The notes under the pieces are model-generated. The model searched no databases, was not told the DNA's origin, and was given only the letters and a program-made list of their open reading frames with translations. A stretch of 32,382 nucleotides of DNA from Methylobacterium sp. NEAU K. GTDB taxonomy: Bacteria > Pseudomonadota > Alphaproteobacteria > Rhizobiales > Beijerinckiaceae. This document shows, piece after piece, positions 1 to 7,964 of the stretch. Location: assembly GCF_030700285.1 (NCBI RefSeq), contig NZ_JAUYZJ010000042.1, forward strand, positions 1-32,382, written 5' to 3'. Every line of letters starts with the position of its first letter. The first letter of the stretch is position 1. The position numbers were made by a program, and so were the translations under genes.

Positions 1-2
1 TA

Positions 3-19
3 GGGTCTGGACTCGATCA
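3..19 (+). repeat. Left terminal inverted repeat of the IS5 element
   Basis: GGGTCTGGACTCGATCA, matching the inward-read right end at 11 of 17 positions, directly after a TA dinucleotide. Confidence 0.75.
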
Positions 20-774
20 GCACCAGAAAGCGATGACGGCGGCGAGGGCGACGGCTGAGGCATAGTTGCGGGCGAGCTTGTCATATCGGGTCGCGACGCG
101 GCGGAAGTCCTTGAGGCGGTTGAAGGTCGCCTCGATGCGCCAGCGCTCCCGATAGCGCCGCTTGTCGTGGCGGATGCGTCGTTTGCGACTGCGCTTGCCC
201 GGGATGACCGGCGTGATGCCCTGCGCCCGCAGATCGGTGCGCAGCCAATCGGCATCGTAGCCCTTGTCGGCAGCCAGCCGCCGGATCCGGCCAGGCGCTT
301 CGGCCAGCACCGCAGGCGCGGTCGTCACGTCGCTGGCGTTGCCGGGCGTCAGCAAGAGGACGCCGGGGCGGCCGAGGACATCGGTGAGCGCGTGGATCTT
401 GGTCGTCTGGCCGCCGCGCGACGGGCCGATGGCCTGTGTCCGCGCCCCCCTTTGCCGCCGTGGGCCGAGCGGTGGGCCCGCACATAGGTGCTATCGAGGG
501 CGGCCGCATCGCCCGCCCACCCGGCCTTGGCCAGGTCCGCCAACATGGCCTTCCAGAAGCCGCGCCGCGACCATCTGTTGAACCGGTTGTAGACGGTGGT
601 GCGCGGCCCATACTCCGCCGGACAATCACGCCAGCGGCATCCCGATGTGAGCACGTGCAGGATGCCGGAGATGATCTGCCGGTCGTCCTTGCGCTCGGGG
701 CCGGGCTGGTCTCTGGGCATGAACGGCTCGATCACCGCCCACTGCTCATCGGAGAGCCAGAACAGGTCCGCCAT
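17..774 (-). CDS. IS5-family transposase, OrfA/OrfB joined by -1 frameshift
   Basis: The first frame starts at ATG 774 (MADLFWLSDEQW) and, if not shifted, ends at 349. The second frame runs on to 17. The two frames meet at a run of six G on the coding strand (445-450, following AAA). A -1 slip there gives a continuous product of about 252 aa, normal for this group. The DDE triad is visible: D in ALDSTYVRAH (first frame), D in AADKGYDAD, and E in RWRIEATFNRLKDF (second frame). Programmed -1 frameshifting is established for many IS families; that it occurs here is inferred from the slippery run. A simple disabling indel in the G run is the alternative. The catalytic residues and both ends look intact, so the element may still be mobile. 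Confidence 0.85.
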
Positions 775-808
775 CGCCACCTCCAGGCTGCAAAACAGTC
801 GCCTGGAA

Positions 809-1888
809 TCACAAACTGGCAAACCCGGCAACAGCTTGGTTCGGTTCACACCCTAGCCGGACCGTGCCGCCGTCCGGCTCGATCAGCCGGATCGCGAGCC
901 GCGCCGTGGTCGATTTGCCCGAGCCCGATTCGCCCACCAGACCCAGGGTCTCGCCGCGCCGCACGTCGAAGGCGACCTGCTGGACGGCCGCCACCACCCG
1001 CGGCTTGCCGAACAGGCGGCCCTTCGTGCTGTAGGTCTTGGAGAGCCCGCTCACCGACAGGGCGACCGGGGCCGCCGCCAGGGGCGGCCGCGACGGCGGT
1101 GTGAGGCTCGGCACCGCGGCGAGCAGCGCCCGGGTGTAGGGCGCCTGCGGATTGCGCAAAACGGATTCGGCGGGACCGGATTCGACGAGCCGCCCGCGCT
1201 GGAGAACCGCCACGTGATCGGCGATCTCCGCCACCACGCCGAAATCGTGGGTGATGAACAGGACGCTCATCCCGCGCTTCCGCTGCAGGTCGCGGATCAG
1301 CCGGAGGATCTGGGCCTGGGTGGTGACGTCCAGCGCTGTGGTCGGCTCGTCGGCCACCAGGACCGAGGGCTCCAGGGCCAGCGCCATGGCGATCATCGCC
1401 CGCTGGCGCTGGCCGCCGGAGAGTTGATGCGGATAGGCGCGCACCGCCTCCTCGGGGTTCGGGAGCCCGACCTCGGCGGCCAGCGCCACCGCTCGGGCCC
1501 GCCGCTCGGCCCGCGTGAGCAGGTCATGCGCCTCGAACATCTCGGCGATCTGGTCGCCGATCCGCATCACCGGGTTGAGGGCGGTCATCGGCTCCTGGAA
1601 GACCATGGCGATGCGCCGGCCGCGCAAGGCCCGCCATGCGGCCTCGTCGAGGGTCAGCAGGTCCCGGCCCTCGAACAGGATCGCGCCCGCTGCGGGCTTC
1701 AGGGCCCGGGGCAGGAGGCCGGTGAGCGCGTAGGCGCTCATGGACTTGCCTGAGCCCGATTCCCCGACCACGCAGAGGATCTGTCCGGATTGCAGATCGA
1801 GGTCGAGGCCCTCGACCGCGTGGGGGCGGTCGGCGCCCTTGGGGAGCGCGATCGTCAGATCGCGGATGCGGACGACCGGCTCGCTCAT
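809..1888 (-). pseudogene. Peptide ABC transporter double-domain ATP-binding protein, truncated by IS insertion
   Basis: Fusion of two oligopeptide/dipeptide-type ATPase domains (DppD-DppF or GsiA architecture). Domain 1 is complete: Walker A GESGSGKS near residue 44, Q-loop VFQEPMTALNP, signature LSGGQRQRA, Walker B VLVADEPTTALD and switch ITHDFG. Domain 2 starts near residue 275 and keeps Walker A (GESGSGKSTTA), then breaks at GGTVRLG where the IS begins. The last 13 residues (CEPNQ...) are encoded by the IS, with a stop at 809. Fused proteins of this class are roughly 540-600 aa, but only 359 are encoded here. The rest should lie left of the window. The start ATG 1888 is 3 nt downstream of the peptidase stop, so it is the last visible gene of the operon. 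The truncated protein keeps one whole nucleotide-binding domain; whether it works is unknown. Confidence 0.9.
837..853 (-). repeat. Right terminal inverted repeat of the IS5 element
   Basis: Read inward on the minus strand it is GGGTGTGAACCGAACCA. It abuts TA at 854-855, after which the interrupted ATPase reading frame resumes. Confidence 0.75.
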
Positions 1889-1891
1889 TGG

Positions 1892-3316
1892 TCAGGGCCT
1901 CGCGTCGCGCCGCAGCCGCAGGATGTCGGGTCCGGCCGCGCCGAGATCCCAGAACAGCCCCGCCATGATCGCCATGCCCTCCCGGGTGCCGGTGGCGAGC
2001 ATGTGCTCGTCCGGCCCGTGCTGGCGGCAGGCCGGGTAGGAATGCGGCACCCACAGCGTCGGCAGGCCCAGGATCTCCGAGAAGGCGTCGTTCGGCAGCG
2101 AGCCGCCGAGATTGGGCAGCAAGGCCGGTTTCTTCCCCGTGCTCGCCGCGATCGATGCGAGCGCCCAGTCCACCCAGGGATCCTCTACCGGGAGCCGCGT
2201 CGCCTGGAAGACTTCCGCCCCGCGGGCCGGCCGGACCTCGATCATCGGGAAGCCGTGGGCATCGAGATGGTCGCGCACGTGTCCGATGAGATTCTGCCAG
2301 TCGGTTCCGACCACGAAGCGCAGCTGCAGGGTCGCCTTGGCGTGGGGCGGCACGGCGTTGAGCGGCCCGTCGGGATCGCCGGTCTTGAAGGCCAGGACTT
2401 CGAGGGTGTTCCAGGCGAAGACCCGCTCTGCCGGGCTGAGCCCCGGCTCGCCCCAGTCGGCATCGATCGTGGGCGCCGTCGGGTCCTCACCGACCCGGAT
2501 GTCGGCGAGCGCGGCGCGCACGCCCTCGGGGATCGGCGGCGGACGCAGGGCCTCCACCCGGATGCTGCCGCGAGCGTCGACCATCGAGGCGATGGCCGAG
2601 GCCAGCACGGTGCCGGGGTTGCGCAGCAGGCCGCCCCAATTGCCGGAATGGTGCGGGCCCTCGCGCAGGTTCAGGCTCAGCTCGAAATTGTAGGCGCCCC
2701 GCGAGCCCAGAAAGAGGGTCGGGCGCTCGGCGTTGAGCCGCGGCCCGTCCGAGGCGATCAGCACGTCGGCGCGGAGCGCTTCGGCCTGCGCCCGGCAGAA
2801 CGGCCGCAGGCCCGGCGAGCCGGATTCCTCGCCCATTTCGATCAGCAGCTTCACATTGAAGCCGAGGCGGCCGTCCCGGGCGGCGATCACCTGCTCCAAG
2901 GCGGCGAGGTTGAGGACGTGCTGGCCCTTGTTGTCGGCGGTGCCGCGGCCGTACCAGCGGTCGCCCTCGACCACGATCTCCCAGGGGCCGAGACCTTCGC
3001 GCCACTGCGCGGGATAGCCCCGCACCGTGTCGCCGTGGCCGTAGATCAGCACGGTGGGCAGGTCCGGGCCCTCGTGCCGCTCGGCGAGCAGGAACGGGCC
3101 GTGCACCCCGTCGGGGTTGGGGAAGATCCGGGGCGCCGCGAAGCCGAGGCGGGCGACCAGCGGCGTGACGAAGGCGTCGAGATAGGCGCGCAGGGCCGCC
3201 TCCTGGCCGGGGGCCTGGCTTTCGGTAGGCATCGCCACCGCCTGCCGCAGGAGAGCGAGAAATGCGCCCGAGTCGAAGCTCCCGGTCGCGCGCGCGATGG
3301 CGTCGTCTCGCGTCAT
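1892..3316 (-). CDS. M20 family metallopeptidase (dipeptidase-like)
   Basis: Zinc-dependent peptidase/deacylase of the M20 clan, about 474 aa. Metal-ligand motifs in order: YGHGDTV (His), GRGTADNKGQ (Asp), EMGEESGSPG (general base and ligand Glu), ASDGPR (Asp), and a late His in the PHSYPACRQHGPDEH segment. The inserted dimerisation or lid domain lies between them. No signal peptide is seen with this start, so it should be cytoplasmic and act on peptides or N-acyl amino acids brought in by the surrounding ABC transporter. Start ATG 3316 was chosen because it is the last start before the conserved M20 N-terminus. An upstream in-frame ATG at 3337 would add MFHGKHT and would place the parS-like palindrome inside the coding region. 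The gene is followed 3 nt later by the ATPase gene. The exact substrate cannot be read from sequence. Confidence 0.9.
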   Translation of the reverse strand: MTRDDAIARATGSFDSGAFLALLRQAVAMPTESQAPGQEAALRAYLDAFVTPLVARLGFAAPRIFPNPDGVHGPFLLAERHEGPDLPTVLIYGHGDTVRGYPAQWREGLGPWEIVVEGDRWYGRGTADNKGQHVLNLAALEQVIAARDGRLGFNVKLLIEMGEESGSPGLRPFCRAQAEALRADVLIASDGPRLNAERPTLFLGSRGAYNFELSLNLREGPHHSGNWGGLLRNPGTVLASAIASMVDARGSIRVEALRPPPIPEGVRAALADIRVGEDPTAPTIDADWGEPGLSPAERVFAWNTLEVLAFKTGDPDGPLNAVPPHAKATLQLRFVVGTDWQNLIGHVRDHLDAHGFPMIEVRPARGAEVFQATRLPVEDPWVDWALASIAASTGKKPALLPNLGGSLPNDAFSEILGLPTLWVPHSYPACRQHGPDEHMLATGTREGMAIMAGLFWDLGAAGPDILRLRRDARP

Positions 3317-3320
3317 GGTG

Positions 3321-3336
3321 TGTTTCCCGTGAAACA
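3321..3336. other. parS: parS-like 16-bp palindrome
   Basis: TGTTTCCCGTGAAACA matches the chromosomal parS consensus TGTTTCACGTGAAACA at 15 of 16 positions, with one mismatch at the seventh base. It sits 5 nt upstream of the peptidase ATG, between two candidate starts. No parA or parB gene is in the window. Binding is inferred only from the match. Confidence 0.5.
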
Positions 3337-3385
3337 TTGGGGTGCTGCGCCGGCTGTGATCGGGCGCTGCCGAAGCGGGTCCGTC

Positions 3386-3415
3386 ATTCCGGGGCACCGC
3401 AGGCGAGCCCGGAGC
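3386..3415. repeat. REP-like intergenic palindrome
   Basis: A GTCATTCCGGGGC ... GAGCCCGGAGC segment with 6-bp perfect arms TCCGGG (3388-3393) and CCCGGA (3408-3413). It resembles the short dispersed CATTCCGGGGC...GCCCGGAA palindromes common between genes in alphaproteobacteria. It lies between the DppC-like permease and the peptidase, within the operon. The family assignment is from general familiarity with this motif; copy number could not be counted. Confidence 0.4.
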
Positions 3416-3457
3416 GATGGGGCGGTCTCCAGATCCGAATGCGCTCTCGGAGCCTCA

Positions 3458-4399
3458 TCAGTGCCGACCCTCGGGGGCCGTGATGTCCCGCAGGCCATCC
3501 CCCAGGAGATTGATCGCCAGCACGAGGAGGAGGAGCGCAACGCCCGGGATGGTGATCACCCAGGGCTGGAAGAACATGTACTGCTTGCCCTCGGCGATCA
3601 TCAGGCCCCAGGACGGGAGCGGCGGCTGCACCCCGAGCCCCAGGAACGACAGCGCTGCCTCCAGCAGGATCGCGTGGGCCATCTCCAGCGTCGCCACGAC
3701 GATCAGCGCGTTGAGGATGTTGGGCAGAATCTCCTGGAGCACGATGCGAAGATCGGTGAGGCCGGAGGCGCGCGCCGCCGAGACGAAATCCTGGCTGCGG
3801 ATCTGCTGGGTGGCGGCCCGGGTCACCACGGCGAAGCGGTCCCAGAGCAGGAAGCCCAGGACCAGAACCACCACCTTCAGCGAGCCGCCGACGAGGGCCG
3901 CCATGGCCAGCGCCACCAGAACCACCGGCAAGGCGAGCCGCGTGGTCACGATGTAGCTGACGACCGCGTCGACCCAGCCGCCGAAATAGCCGGCGCAGAG
4001 GCCCAGAACCGTGCCGATCAGCCCGGAGATCAGCGCTGCCGAGATCCCGATCAACAGGGAGATCTGGCCGCCGTAGAGCAGGCGGCTGAGATAGTCGCGC
4101 CCGAGCTTGTCGGTGCCGAGCAGGTGGTCCCAGGAGCCCTTGGCCTGCCAGACCGGGGGGATCAGGCGGCGCGACACGTCCTGGGCGTAGGGGTCGTGCG
4201 GGGCGATCAGCGGCGCGGCGAGCGCCGCCAGGACGATCAGTCCGAGGACGACGGCGCCGATCAGGAAGCCGCCGTGGCGCAGGCCCCGCCGGAGGATCAG
4301 GCCGGTAGGCGAGGGCAACGTCGCCGGGGCGAGGGCAACCTCGGTATCCGGTGGCAGGGCAGGGGCGGCCAAAGCCGCAGTGTCCGGGGGCAGGCTCAT
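3458..4399 (-). CDS. Peptide ABC transporter permease, DppC/OppC type
   Basis: 313 aa inner-membrane permease (BPD_transp_1 family). A polar N-terminus of about 40 residues is followed by a first membrane segment near residues 45-65. The APHDPYAQD...HLLGTDKLGRDYLSRLLYG signature of OppC-like permeases follows, then further hydrophobic segments, with the EAA loop AARASGLTDLRIVLQEILPN. Length is usual for the family (about 290-310). It would pair with the upstream permease to form the membrane channel of the peptide importer. The start is 13 nt after the stop of the DppB-like gene, so they are co-transcribed. About 140 nt with a REP-like palindrome separate it from the peptidase gene. Confidence 0.93.
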   Translation of the reverse strand: MSLPPDTAALAAPALPPDTEVALAPATLPSPTGLILRRGLRHGGFLIGAVVLGLIVLAALAAPLIAPHDPYAQDVSRRLIPPVWQAKGSWDHLLGTDKLGRDYLSRLLYGGQISLLIGISAALISGLIGTVLGLCAGYFGGWVDAVVSYIVTTRLALPVVLVALAMAALVGGSLKVVVLVLGFLLWDRFAVVTRAATQQIRSQDFVSAARASGLTDLRIVLQEILPNILNALIVVATLEMAHAILLEAALSFLGLGVQPPLPSWGLMIAEGKQYMFFQPWVITIPGVALLLLVLAINLLGDGLRDITAPEGRH

Positions 4400-4412
4400 G
4401 GCTCGAGCGTCC

Positions 4413-5330
4413 TCACGATTGGCGCAGGCGCGGATCGAGGAAGGCGTTCAGCAGGTCAGCCGCGAGCGTCAGGGCGATGTAGATCATGGCGAGCACCAGC
4501 ACGATCGCCTGGACCACCGGGAAGTCGTTGCGGGCGATCGACTCCCAGGCGAGCTGGCCGAGCCCCTGGAGCGAGAACACCGCCTCGATGACGATCGAGC
4601 CGCCGAGCATGAAGCCGAACTGCACCGCCGACAGGGCGATGACCGGGATCACCGCGTTGCGGAGCGCATGCCGCACCAGGATCTTGCGGGGCGGCAAGCC
4701 CTTGGCCCGGGCGGTGCGGACGTAGTCGGAGGCCAGTACCTCCAGCATCCCGTTGCGGGTGAGCCGCATCACCGCCGGCATGGCGTAGTAGCCGAGCGCC
4801 ACCGCGGGCAGGACGAAGTTCTTCCAGCTCGCATTGCCGGAGACCGGCAGCCAGCGGAGGTTGACGGAAAAAATCAGGATCAGGGTCAGGCCGAACCAGA
4901 AGCTCGGCATCGCCTGGCCGAGCACCGAGACGGCGAGCGCCAGCCGGTCGATCCACGTGTCGCGCTTCACGGCGGCGATCACGCCGAGGGGGATCGCCAC
5001 GAACAGCGCCACGGCGAGTGCGATGATGCCGAGATAGAGCGTGATCGGCAGGCGGGCGGCCAGCAGGTCGATCACCCGCTCGCGGAAGTAGAACGAGTTG
5101 CCGAAATCGAGGTGCAGCGCCCGCCAGCCCCAGGTCAGGAACTGGGTGAGCAGCGGCTGGTCCAGGCCGTAATCCTGGCGGATCTGCGCGATCTGGGGGC
5201 CCGTCGCCTCCGGCCCGGCGATCGCCGTGGCGAGGTCGCCCGAGAGGTGGAGCAGCAGGAAGCTCGCCACCGAGACCGTGACGGCCACCGCCAGGGCGAC
5301 CAGGATGCGCCGGAGCGTGAAGGCCAGCAC
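4413..5330 (-). CDS. Peptide ABC transporter permease, DppB/OppB type
   Basis: 305 aa permease with an N-terminal membrane segment (LRRILVALAVAVTVSVASFLLL), a periplasmic domain containing DYGLDQPLLTQF and LDFGNSF, and later membrane segments. The EAA loop SDYVRTARAKGLPPRKILVRHALRN is split here for length: SDYVRTARAKGL then PPRKILVRHALRN. The start is a GTG at 5330, chosen because AAGGGG lies 7 nt upstream (overlapping the stop region of the binding-protein gene) and the DppB N-terminus begins there. The frame is open much further upstream, but that part is antisense-free shadow of the binding-protein gene. Only 11 nt separate it from the upstream stop. Confidence 0.92.
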   Translation of the reverse strand: MLAFTLRRILVALAVAVTVSVASFLLLHLSGDLATAIAGPEATGPQIAQIRQDYGLDQPLLTQFLTWGWRALHLDFGNSFYFRERVIDLLAARLPITLYLGIIALAVALFVAIPLGVIAAVKRDTWIDRLALAVSVLGQAMPSFWFGLTLILIFSVNLRWLPVSGNASWKNFVLPAVALGYYAMPAVMRLTRNGMLEVLASDYVRTARAKGLPPRKILVRHALRNAVIPVIALSAVQFGFMLGGSIVIEAVFSLQGLGQLAWESIARNDFPVVQAIVLVLAMIYIALTLAADLLNAFLDPRLRQS

Positions 5331-5341
5331 GGTGCGGCCCC

Positions 5342-6871
5342 TTACTTCCAGGACGCCGCGTAGAAGCGCGGCACCTCGTCCGGCTGGGCGGTGAAGTTGA
5401 GGTCCGACGTGAAGGCGTAGTTCGTGGAATAGGAGAACATCGGCAGAGCGTAGGCTTGCGCCGCGATCCGCTGCAGCGCCCTGGCGTAGGCGGCCTTGCG
5501 GGTCTCCGGATCGGTGAAACCGTCGCCCGCCTGGAGATCGGCGATCACCTGCGGGTCCTTGGTCAGGTCCTCCTCGCCGCCGCGGAAATAGACTCCGTCG
5601 AAGGCCGAGACGTCGTTGACCGAGAACGAGCCCCAGGTCTGGTAGCCGATCGAGACCTTGCCGGCCCGCAGGGAATCCCGGAACGCGGCGTAGCGCAGGT
5701 AGTTGAGCCGCGCCTTGATGCCGACCGCCCCGAGATAGCCGATCACGGCCTCGGCGTAGTCCCGCTCGCGATAGGCGCCGAGATCGATCTCGAAGCCGTT
5801 CGCGTAGCCGGCTTCCTTGAGCAGCGCCTTGGCCTTGGCCGGGTCGTAGGGGTAGCGTATCACCCCCTGGTCGGTGCAGCCGAACTGGTCGACGAAGCAC
5901 AGCGCATTCATCACCCGGGAGGCGCCGCGCACGAGGTTGTCGACCATCGCCTTGCGGTCGATGGCGTAGGCGATCGCCTGCCGGACCCGCACGTCCTTGA
6001 GCGGCGAGTTCTCCTTCGCGCGGCCCAGCGTGTCGAGCTGCAGGAAGCCGACCCGCATCGTCTCGGAATTGAGCACCGTGATGGTGGGGGCGGCCCGCAG
6101 CTGCTCGGCCTGATCGCTCGGCACCCGCCAGATCCAGTCGACGCCGCCGGTCATCAGCTCGGCCATCCGGCTCTCGCCGTCCGGGATGATGCGAAACTGC
6201 AGCTTGCCGATCTTCGGCTTGCCCAGCGTGCTGCCCGCCCAGTAGTTGGCGAAGCGCTCCATGCTGACGCCGCGCCCGCTGTCGACCTTGGTGATCTTGT
6301 ACGGGCCGCTGCCCACGGGCGCCTTGGCAAAGCCGTCGAGACCCACCTTCTTGAAGTAGGTAGCCGGGAAGATCGGCGTCGGGCCGGCGAGGTATTCCAG
6401 CGCCGCCGGGAACGGCGCCTTGAGGTGGATCCGGACGCTGTGCGGGCCGGTAACCGCCACCGACTTCATCCAGTCGACGTTCTGGCGGGTGACCGTGCGC
6501 GCCTCGGGCGTCAGCACGTAGTTGAACGTGAAGGCCACGTCCTCGGGCCCGAGCGGGTCGCCGTTGTGAAAGGTCACGCCCTCGCGGATCGTCAGGTCCA
6601 GGGTGGTATCGTCGGTCCAGGTCCAGGCGGTGGCCAGCATAGGCTTGTAGGTGCCGTCCTTGGGGTCGCGCCACAGCAGCGTGTCCCAGCAGTTCCGTGC
6701 CAGGATCACGCCCTCGCGGGCGCTGTTGTGGTACGGGCTGACGTTCTCCGGCTCGCTGTCCGAGGCGTAGACCAGAGTATCGTCCGCCTTGCCGGCCAGC
6801 GCCGGGCTCGCGATCAGGGCGGCGAGCCAGGCGGCGCAAGACGCCGCCAGGGTGATCGTCCGTACCGGCAT
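5342..6871 (-). CDS. Extracellular solute-binding protein family 5 (peptide/oligopeptide binding)
   Basis: 509 aa periplasmic receptor for the importer. A signal peptide is clear (positively charged MPVR, hydrophobic core, cleavage after SPALA). The SBP_bac_5 fold signature includes the PMLATAWTWTDDTTLDLTIR and GVTFHNGDPLGPEDVAFTF segments typical of OppA/DppA-like proteins, and APVGSGPYKITK. Length is usual for the family (500-550). It is the first gene of the leftward operon and is expressed divergently from the LysR gene. Its 5' untranslated region contains a 7-bp hairpin (6908-6914/6918-6924). The ligand could be a di- or oligopeptide or another amino-acid conjugate; the peptidase in the operon favours a peptide-like ligand. 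Confidence 0.93.
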   Translation of the reverse strand: MPVRTITLAASCAAWLAALIASPALAGKADDTLVYASDSEPENVSPYHNSAREGVILARNCWDTLLWRDPKDGTYKPMLATAWTWTDDTTLDLTIREGVTFHNGDPLGPEDVAFTFNYVLTPEARTVTRQNVDWMKSVAVTGPHSVRIHLKAPFPAALEYLAGPTPIFPATYFKKVGLDGFAKAPVGSGPYKITKVDSGRGVSMERFANYWAGSTLGKPKIGKLQFRIIPDGESRMAELMTGGVDWIWRVPSDQAEQLRAAPTITVLNSETMRVGFLQLDTLGRAKENSPLKDVRVRQAIAYAIDRKAMVDNLVRGASRVMNALCFVDQFGCTDQGVIRYPYDPAKAKALLKEAGYANGFEIDLGAYRERDYAEAVIGYLGAVGIKARLNYLRYAAFRDSLRAGKVSIGYQTWGSFSVNDVSAFDGVYFRGGEEDLTKDPQVIADLQAGDGFTDPETRKAAYARALQRIAAQAYALPMFSYSTNYAFTSDLNFTAQPDEVPRFYAASWK

Positions 6872-6951
6872 AGGGGGGAGCCTCTCCGACGGCGCGGCGG
6901 CCAGGGGCGCGGAGAGACTCCGCGGCTGCCGCCTTATTCACCCTGCGATGA

Positions 6952-7013
6952 TGTTGTGCATCTGGGATCGCAACAAGTAGAATTTGGCGACTGCTGCCTT
7001 GCCGTTTCGGCAA
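6952..7013. promoter_or_regulatory. Candidate LysR operator region between divergent genes
   Basis: Two inverted repeats lie in the 174-bp divergent spacer. One is TGTTG-N14-CAACA at 6952-6975. The other is a perfect TTGCCG-TTT-CGGCAA at 6999-7013, which contains the T-N11-A core typical of LysR-type regulator sites (T 7000, A 7012). The second lies 33 nt before the LysR start, a common place for autoregulation. Function is inferred from position and symmetry. Confidence 0.5.
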
Positions 7014-7045
7014 CGAGAACCGCAGAATAGTCCCTTCGAGGCAGA

Positions 7046-7954
7046 ATGATGCAAACGACCGGGCTGCGTTACTTCCTGGCGGTGGCCCGCACCGGCTCGA
7101 TCGCGGCGGCCTCTTCCCAGCTCAACGTGGCGGCCTCGGCGATCAGCCGGCAGATCGCCAACCTGGAAGCCGAACTCGACTGCGTGCTGTTCGAGCGGCG
7201 CCCGCGCGGCATGGTGCCGAGCCCGGCGGGCGAATTGCTGGCCCAGCACGCGCACCAGGTGCTGATCCGCTCCGAGCAGGTGGTCACCGAGATCCGCGAG
7301 TTGGAGGGCCTCGCCCGGGGGCTGATCCGGGTGGCGAGTTCCGAGGGCTTCGCCCTCGACATCGTCCCGAACGCCATCGCGGTCTTCCACACGGCCCATC
7401 CCGGCCTGCGCTTCGAGGTGACGGTACTGCCGCCCGCGCAGGTGACCCAGATGGTGGCGGTGGGCGAGGCCGATCTCGGCATCACCTTCGCGCTCGCGCC
7501 GACCCGGCAGGTCGAGGTGCTCTATGACGGGCAGGTGGACATGCTGGCGCTGGCCGCCCCCGACCATCCCCTGGCGCGGGCGCCGGCGCTGCGCCTCGCC
7601 GACCTGCTGGACTACCCCGTCGCCCTGCCGACCCGGGACACGACCCTGCGGCAGGTGTTCGACGCCGCCTGCGCGCATGAGGGCGTCGCGATCGAGCCGG
7701 TGCTGACCGCCAACAACCTCTCCACCCTGCTGCCGTTCGTGCGGCGCTCGCGCGGGCTCGCGCTGATGTCGGCGCTCTCGGTGCGGACCCCCCTGCACCT
7801 GAACGAGTTGGTCAGCCTGCGGATCCGCGCCCGGGCGAGCCTCGCCCGGGGCGTCCAGATCCAGGCCATGCGCGACCGGCGGCTGCCCCGGGCGGTGCGG
7901 GCCTTCCTGCGCCAGCTTACCGACGCGCTGCCGCCGCCGATGACGACCGGGTAG
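7046..7954 (+). CDS. LysR-type transcriptional regulator of the peptide-uptake operon
   Basis: 302 aa. N-terminal winged helix-turn-helix (residues about 3-62: LRYFLAVARTGSIAAAS, then SAISRQIANLE, LFERRPRGMVPSPAGE). The linker helix follows, then a periplasmic-binding-protein-like effector domain to the C-terminus. The start has tandem ATG codons (7046 and 7049). It is divergent from the binding-protein gene, with symmetric elements in the spacer, so it probably controls that operon and itself. The effector is unknown; a peptide or amino-acid derivative handled by the operon is the simplest guess. It nearly abuts the convergent CDP-diacylglycerol diphosphatase gene (10 nt). Confidence 0.92.
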   Translation: MMQTTGLRYFLAVARTGSIAAASSQLNVAASAISRQIANLEAELDCVLFERRPRGMVPSPAGELLAQHAHQVLIRSEQVVTEIRELEGLARGLIRVASSEGFALDIVPNAIAVFHTAHPGLRFEVTVLPPAQVTQMVAVGEADLGITFALAPTRQVEVLYDGQVDMLALAAPDHPLARAPALRLADLLDYPVALPTRDTTLRQVFDAACAHEGVAIEPVLTANNLSTLLPFVRRSRGLALMSALSVRTPLHLNELVSLRIRARASLARGVQIQAMRDRRLPRAVRAFLRQLTDALPPPMTTG

Positions 7955-7964
7955 GGGCGCCCCC

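Larger units (their letters stand above)
1..855 (-). mobile_element. IS5-family insertion sequence (IS427-like group)
   Basis: A complete-looking element of about 851 bp (3-853) flanked by TA on each side. The imperfect terminal inverted repeats begin GGGTCTGGACTCGATCA at the left and, reading inward, GGGTGTGAACCGAACCA at the right (11 of 17 identical). It carries a single transposase split over two frames, the usual layout of the IS427 group of IS5. The left TA is at the window edge, so the target duplication cannot be confirmed from both flanks. The right flank (from 856) is the body of an ABC ATPase gene, so this copy interrupts that gene. Confidence 0.88.

Noticed and set aside
1790..4591. 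Very long open frame on the plus strand
   Set aside because: Antisense to the ATPase, peptidase and permease genes; its sequence is Arg/Gly/Asp-rich with no recognisable domain, a common artefact of high GC.
5331..7013. Upstream extension of the DppB-like permease frame
   Set aside because: It overlaps the binding-protein gene in another frame and is Arg/Gly-rich; the permease N-terminus and ribosome binding site are at 5330.
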